Source: 43-108 sp001915545 (GTDB lineage: Bacteria; Bacteroidota; Bacteroidia; Bacteroidales; Bacteroidaceae). From it: DNA of 11,594 nt. Below, in pieces: positions 8,304 through 11,594 of the stretch. Every line of letters begins with the position of its first letter. Positions within the stretch are counted from its first letter, which is position 1. Made by a program: the position numbers and the translations under genes. The notes beneath the pieces are model-generated. The model ran no database searches. It had not been told where the DNA came from and was given only the letters and a program-made list of their open reading frames with translations. Location of the stretch: contig CABUGV010000061.1 in the NCBI GenBank assembly GCA_902491215.1, forward strand, positions 1 through 11,594, read 5' to 3'.

Positions 8304-8870
8304 ATGGCAATTATGGAACAAGATTACCTTGATAGTTTTGAAAACAATCTGCAGGAGCGTTTGCTCGGCATTGCTACAGAATGCGGAATGCTTGAAGGCA
8401 CACTTTTGTCAAGTTCGGATATTGATGATTTTTGGTTCTCTGTGGCTCCTGGTTATTTGGCAGATGCTGTAACTCAGGTGCAGAACTATCCAACCGTATC
8501 GTTGGCATGGGCCGCTTATCTTGGCTTGGGCGTGGCGTGCGGATGGGATCTTGATTGGAATACATTTTCAAAGGCTGACTATCAGTATTTTCTTGGCCCT
8601 AATAGTTTTGATGATATGGACGATCATATTGTCGGTGACATATTAGGACTTGCCATAGATGGAAATGAAGCTGCTGGTCTTGAAAAAATTTTCAGAAGCT
8701 GTGCACAGCTTTCCATAGATCTTATACGTCATGAACAGGTAGAACCGCAGAGTCCTATGGCATTCCATATTTTTGCACGTGCATGTAGGGCCATGTATCG
8801 TATCGGTGCTTCTATCGAACTTAAGCGATTGGGATACAGACTTGAACGTGTGGGTATGCAGGAATGTTGA
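8304..8870 (+). CDS. Conserved-looking hypothetical protein, 188 aa, acidic, cytoplasmic
   Basis: I do not recognise a named family. The protein has no signal peptide and no membrane segment, is rich in Asp/Glu, and looks mainly helical. Visible landmarks are an acidic helix at the N-terminus (MEQDYLDSFENN), SSDIDDFWFSVAPGYLADAV near 37-56, a Trp/Gly-rich stretch (SLAWAAYLGLGVACGWDLDW) near 66-85, FDDMDDHIVGDILGL near 102-116, and a basic C-terminal helix with ELKRLGYRLERVG. The compact, evenly distributed motifs suggest a genuine folded protein, and I have the impression of similar unnamed proteins in Bacteroidales, but I cannot verify this here. The start is either ATG 8304 or ATG 8313 (giving MEQDYL); the second leaves more room for the -7 box at 8281. 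It is followed after 61 bp, without a visible terminator, by the 48-aa peptide and lipoprotein genes, so all three may be co-transcribed. Function unknown. Confidence 0.8.
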   Translation: MAIMEQDYLDSFENNLQERLLGIATECGMLEGTLLSSSDIDDFWFSVAPGYLADAVTQVQNYPTVSLAWAAYLGLGVACGWDLDWNTFSKADYQYFLGPNSFDDMDDHIVGDILGLAIDGNEAAGLEKIFRSCAQLSIDLIRHEQVEPQSPMAFHIFARACRAMYRIGASIELKRLGYRLERVGMQEC

Positions 8871-8931
8871 CGATGCTTCCAGCTGATTTTTGCGATTATA
8901 TGGATTTACAGTATAATTAACTTATTATTTT

Positions 8932-9078
8932 ATGGAAACAGACAAGAAAATGTATGAGTCTCCTGATTTTGAAGTTGTAGAAATTCAGGAAGAACAGATT
9001 GTGTGTGGTAGTGATATACCTGAAGCTTCAAGAGGAGCAAGCCACGACCGTTTTGAAACAGATACGTATGAATGGTAA
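8932..9078 (+). CDS. 48-aa small peptide gene overlapping the lipoprotein start
   Basis: ATG at 8932 opens a 48-codon frame ending TAA at 9076-9078. It begins METDKKMYESPDFEVVEIQE, continues with EQIVCGSDIPEASRG, and ends DTYEW. The segment YESPDFEVVEIQEEQIVCGS fits a pattern of short Bacteroidales peptides (a tyrosine/proline start, EVVEI, then a small-residue and Cys segment and an acidic, Trp-ending tail) that I recall being common and unannotated; this is recollection, not a search result. It has no signal peptide. Its stop codon overlaps the most likely start of the downstream lipoprotein (ATG 9068), which argues for translational coupling and a real gene. The N-terminal extension of the lipoprotein frame to 8999 is an out-of-frame reading of this gene. 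Role unknown; a structural peptide, a ribosomally made natural-product precursor or a secretion-linked peptide are all open. Confidence 0.68.
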   Translation: METDKKMYESPDFEVVEIQEEQIVCGSDIPEASRGASHDRFETDTYEW

Positions 9079-11164
9079 GTTTATGTCAAGGCCGGTAAGT
9101 CATTCGTGTTTGTGTGCTGCCGGTATGTTTTGCGTCATGATGTTGGCTTCATGTTCGGATGAAGTTTACGAGGACGATAATGATGGTGCAAAAGTTGCAA
9201 TGGAGTTTTCTGCAAGTACCGAGGCAACACGTACGGTTCTGGAGAGTACAGGCAGTGTCAGTTGGGAAGCCGGTGATGCTATTTCCCTGTTCGACCCGTC
9301 AGGCAATAATAATATGTTTACAACATCTCACGGCGGTGAAAGTGTTATATTCAGAGGTGCGGCAGTAAGTGCCGATGGCAAGTACTATGCGCTTTATCCT
9401 TACGATGCAGATGCGGAGTTGTCCGGCACTGTTTTCACTACCGTACTTCCCGCACAGCAGAGTGCCCGGGAAGGAAGTTTTTCTTCTATGCTTAATCCTT
9501 CTGTGGCCGTAGCTGATGGACCAAATGAATCTCTGTCTTTTAAGAATGCATGTGCTGTTATAAAGTTTTCTTTTACAACTACGACAGATGCAGAAATATC
9601 GAAAGTAGTGTTTCGTGGAAACAATGAAGAGCCATTGGCTGGAAATATGCGGATAGATGCAGGAGTAACTTCTCCATCTGCTGTTATCTTGACTGATGGA
9701 GCATCTAGTGAAATAGAACTGTCGGGAACTTTTGCACCTGATAAAGATTATTATTTTGTTGTTGCCCCATGTTCTTTGAGTAATGGTTTTACCATTACTT
9801 TTTATAATAGCAAAGGTAAGGCTTGGTCACGCGTTGGAACAAAAAGCGCTTCGTTAAAGGCTGGTTATATATTGGATTTGGGAACAAGCACTGTAGGTTA
9901 TTTCTCGTCATGTGAACTGATAGATGGCGTTTACCATATCTATGATGCTGATGGACTTGTTGAGTGGGCATCTAAAAAAGACGTATTGACGAAAGATGTT
10001 GTCATTGAAAATGACATAAATATGTCTGGTAAGCCTTGGTATCCTGTTGGTACAAATCTTACGGATGGATTTTCTGGCGATTTTGACGGCAACAATAAGA
10101 CTATCAGCAACTTGTCTATAGATGGCAATTCTTCTGGAGATGTCGGCTTTTTTGCTGGATTAGCCCAAAGCGCAAAGGTTCATGACGTGATATTCGATAG
10201 TGCTAAAGTGATCGGAGCTTCTTCTTCATGCTCGGGTGTTGTTGCAGGCGCCAATTTGGGCATCATTGATGATTGTAGAGTAAATAACTCTAATGTATCT
10301 GGTAATTATGCAGGTACTTTAGTCGGAAACAACAGTCGTCAAGTAAATAATTGTAATGTCAGCAATGTCGTGATTGATGCATCTAATTCTGGTGGAGGTA
10401 TTGCTGGAGTAAGTTATGGTAAGATTGAATATTGTACAGTTACTGGTTCTGGAACTATAATTACTGCATCTGGAATCAATAGTCGTGCTGGAGGTATTGT
10501 AGGTGAAACAACCCAGCAAAGTAGTATTACTACTAGTGGTAGACTCTTGAAATGTGCTGTTGACGGAGTCAAAGTTTCTGCTTCTATGGCTGGTGGTATA
10601 GCTGGAGAAAATGGGTTTGGTTACATTGCACAATGTGTGGTAACTGCGACCTCAATATTTCATGAATCTACAGACGCCAGTTGCCGTATAGGTGGAGTTG
10701 TCGGATATAATAGCAGAGGTGAGATTATTGCGTCATATTCTGCATTTTCTACTGTTGGAAAGGATAGTCTGACATCAGAAGCTATTGGCGGTATTGTTGG
10801 TTATAACTATAATAGTGCGGCTCAAGTGTACGGTTGTTATTCTACAAACGTGTCATTGCTTGGTAATGTTAGTGGAGACGAAGCCGGTATAGGTGCCATT
10901 GCTGGTTATAACAGTGGGAATGTGATTTCTTGTTATGCCGTATTGACACCAGGCGTAACAGGCATTAAGCTTATAGGTAAAGGTTCTGGTGCTGTGCATA
11001 GTGTTGAAGTTGGAACTTCAGATTATGGCAATCTTATTGAAGATGTTGAAGTTATTAAATGTGCAGACGGAACAGTCTGGAATGCAGAAGAGATTTGGAA
11101 AATTACGGCATCCGACTATCCAATTATCAATGCAGATTACGTCGTAGAAGGACCAGCTGAGTAG
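9068..11164 (+). CDS. Surface lipoprotein with fimbrillin-like domain and GLUG repeats
   Basis: 698-aa predicted lipoprotein. The start at ATG 9068 (MNGKFMSRPVS) or 9083 gives a signal peptide ending MMLASC, with the lipidated cysteine at residue 29; the frame is open upstream to 8999 but that part overlaps the 48-aa gene and spoils the signal peptide. The cysteine is followed by SDEVYEDDND, an acidic stretch like the lipoprotein export signal that sends Bacteroidetes lipoproteins to the cell surface. Residues about 40-275 resemble the fimbrillin/Mfa-like domain (TRTVLESTGSVSWEAGDAISLF, then YYALYPYDADA). From about 283 (IDGVYHIYDADGLVEWAS, FSGDFDGNNKTISNLSIDG) to about 625 are repeated GLUG-type units such as GGIVGE, GGIAGEN, GGVVGYN, GGIVGYN and GAIAGYN, expected to build a beta-helix. 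There is no type IX sorting tail. Likely an adhesin or fimbria-like surface protein; ligand unknown. Codons become more AT-rich in the repeat half, which may reflect different origin or diversification. Confidence 0.85.
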   Translation: MNGKFMSRPVSHSCLCAAGMFCVMMLASCSDEVYEDDNDGAKVAMEFSASTEATRTVLESTGSVSWEAGDAISLFDPSGNNNMFTTSHGGESVIFRGAAVSADGKYYALYPYDADAELSGTVFTTVLPAQQSAREGSFSSMLNPSVAVADGPNESLSFKNACAVIKFSFTTTTDAEISKVVFRGNNEEPLAGNMRIDAGVTSPSAVILTDGASSEIELSGTFAPDKDYYFVVAPCSLSNGFTITFYNSKGKAWSRVGTKSASLKAGYILDLGTSTVGYFSSCELIDGVYHIYDADGLVEWASKKDVLTKDVVIENDINMSGKPWYPVGTNLTDGFSGDFDGNNKTISNLSIDGNSSGDVGFFAGLAQSAKVHDVIFDSAKVIGASSSCSGVVAGANLGIIDDCRVNNSNVSGNYAGTLVGNNSRQVNNCNVSNVVIDASNSGGGIAGVSYGKIEYCTVTGSGTIITASGINSRAGGIVGETTQQSSITTSGRLLKCAVDGVKVSASMAGGIAGENGFGYIAQCVVTATSIFHESTDASCRIGGVVGYNSRGEIIASYSAFSTVGKDSLTSEAIGGIVGYNYNSAAQVYGCYSTNVSLLGNVSGDEAGIGAIAGYNSGNVISCYAVLTPGVTGIKLIGKGSGAVHSVEVGTSDYGNLIEDVEVIKCADGTVWNAEEIWKITASDYPIINADYVVEGPAE

Positions 11165-11223
11165 TATTTCCATATATTCTCCATGTTTTTGCAATAGCAA
11201 ATGTAGAAAATTCAAAACGATGG

Positions 11224-11236
11224 CAATGGACCATTG
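11224..11236. repeat. Short perfect palindrome CAATGG-A-CCATTG
   Basis: Two 6-bp arms around one base, between the lipoprotein stop and its terminator. Too little spacing for an RNA hairpin loop; a protein site or chance. Confidence 0.35.
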
Positions 11237-11273
11237 TAAAGTAATATCACAATAAAATATTTTGTGAATTTGT

Positions 11274-11311
11274 AAATACGGAATTCTGATCAGTCAGAGT
11301 TCCGTATTTTT
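11274..11311 (+). terminator. Strong intrinsic terminator after the lipoprotein gene
   Basis: A 16-bp stem, 11274-11289 with 11294-11309, encloses a TCAG loop; only one pair is a G-U wobble. It reads AAATACGG going up and CCGTATTT coming down, so it is A-rich before and T-rich after and could act in both directions. It lies 109 bp after the stop codon. Confidence 0.85.
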
Positions 11312-11370
11312 GTAATGTATAAACATTGGGTTTTCTACATTTTCTTTGTAAGTAGAGATAAAGCAGTTTG

Positions 11371-11384
11371 ATACAACGTTGTAT
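11371..11384. repeat. 14-bp perfect palindrome ATACAACGTTGTAT
   Basis: A perfect two-fold symmetric site, the kind bound by a dimeric repressor, directly upstream of an ATG at 11383 that opens only 25 codons. No target gene is visible inside the window. Confidence 0.5.
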
Positions 11385-11490
11385 GATTAAAGACATTGCA
11401 GGAGTACAAGGTTTGCTTATGTTTACTCGTTTTCAATCAAATTGTTTATGTCACAGTTGAGAATATAAGGTAGTTTTTGACGGCACTAGT

Positions 11491-11511
11491 GTCCACTAAA
11501 AATTAGAGGAC
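11491..11511. repeat. Dyad GTCC-A-CTAA-AAA-TTAG-A-GGAC, possible insertion-sequence remnant
   Basis: Nine-base arms with one mismatch around AAA. It is preceded by CACTAGT, so AGTGTCCA here echoes GGGTGTCCA at the inner edge of the right 57-bp repeat about 50 bp further on. The resemblance to mobile-element ends is inference; no transposase is present in the window. Confidence 0.35.
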
Positions 11512-11537
11512 GAGTTAAAAATTATAATTACTAAATA

Positions 11538-11594
11538 AATAGGGTGTCCAGTTCTACGTTCCTAAAAACGTAGTACAAAACGCCCTCGTTATTG
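11538..11594 (-). repeat. Right copy of 57-bp perfect inverted repeat
   Basis: Exact reverse complement of 1-57, with AATAGGGTGTCC at its inner edge and CGCCCTCGTTATTG at the window end. The internal dyad is at 11554-11573. The sequence just inside (CTAAATA) is only loosely like the left inner flank. Both copies terminate exactly at the window ends, so the true outer limits of the repeat cannot be seen. Confidence 0.95.

Larger units (their letters stand above)
11312..11537. other. Non-coding region between terminator and right inverted repeat
   Basis: No convincing gene is present; the longest start-to-stop reading noticed is 25 codons (11383-11460). It holds a 14-bp perfect palindrome ATACAACGTTGTAT at 11371-11384 and a dyad at 11491-11511. 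The final 60 bp are very AT-rich. Confidence 0.5.

Noticed and set aside
8999..9067. Upstream extension of the lipoprotein frame to the GTG at 8999
   Set aside because: It overlaps the 48-aa gene in another frame, and it would bury the signal peptide behind 23 extra residues; ATG 9068 or 9083 is far better.
11383..11460. Short ORF of 25 codons starting MIKDIAGVQG
   Set aside because: Too short, no promoter or recognisable motif, and the ATG lies within the palindrome; it could be a gene relic but nothing supports it.
1..11594. CRISPR array, tRNA/rRNA genes, phage or defence genes
   Set aside because: No regularly spaced repeats, RNA gene sequences or phage/defence proteins were recognised on either strand.

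Overview
The window looks like Bacteroidales DNA (Bacteroidaceae or Prevotellaceae). The protein families are typical of that order: a secreted GH2 beta-galactosidase, a GH127 arabinofuranosidase and a fimbrillin/GLUG lipoprotein. Shine-Dalgarno-like sites are absent, and possible promoters resemble the Bacteroidetes -7 box TAnnTTTG. This is inferred from sequence character only; no similarity search was possible.

Layout. An exact 57-bp inverted repeat forms both ends of the window (1-57 and 11538-11594). Inside it, the left third (61-4121, minus strand) is a large exported GH2 beta-galactosidase with C-terminal sugar-binding modules. Its 5' end is split over three reading frames by two apparent +1 frameshifts (near 3996-3998 and 3917-3920), so the signal peptide and first strand are cut off from an otherwise intact 3.9-kb frame. 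A 347-bp spacer separates it from a divergent GH127 enzyme (4469-7843, plus strand), which has an Ig-like domain in front and a helical FIVAR-like tail, and is followed by a hairpin terminator. After a 460-bp AT-rich gap come three closely spaced plus-strand genes: a 188-aa protein of unknown function (8304-8870), a 48-aa peptide not separately predicted by simple ORF length cut-offs (8932-9078), and a 698-aa surface lipoprotein with a fimbrillin-like domain and GLUG repeats (9068-11164). A strong terminator lies at 11274-11311. The last 280 bp are non-coding, with palindromes and a possible insertion-sequence remnant.

How the genes relate. The two divergent glycoside hydrolases would remove terminal beta-galactose and beta-L-arabinofuranose from plant glycans such as arabinogalactan or pectin side chains. 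There is no SusC/SusD pair or sensor in view, so this is at most the edge of a polysaccharide utilisation locus or an orphan enzyme pair. The unknown protein, peptide and lipoprotein look like a separate surface-protein operon.

I found no clear novel defence or mobile system. The most noteworthy signals are the terminal inverted repeat with its internal dyad, the double frameshift in the GH2 gene, and the small peptide gene overlapping the lipoprotein start.
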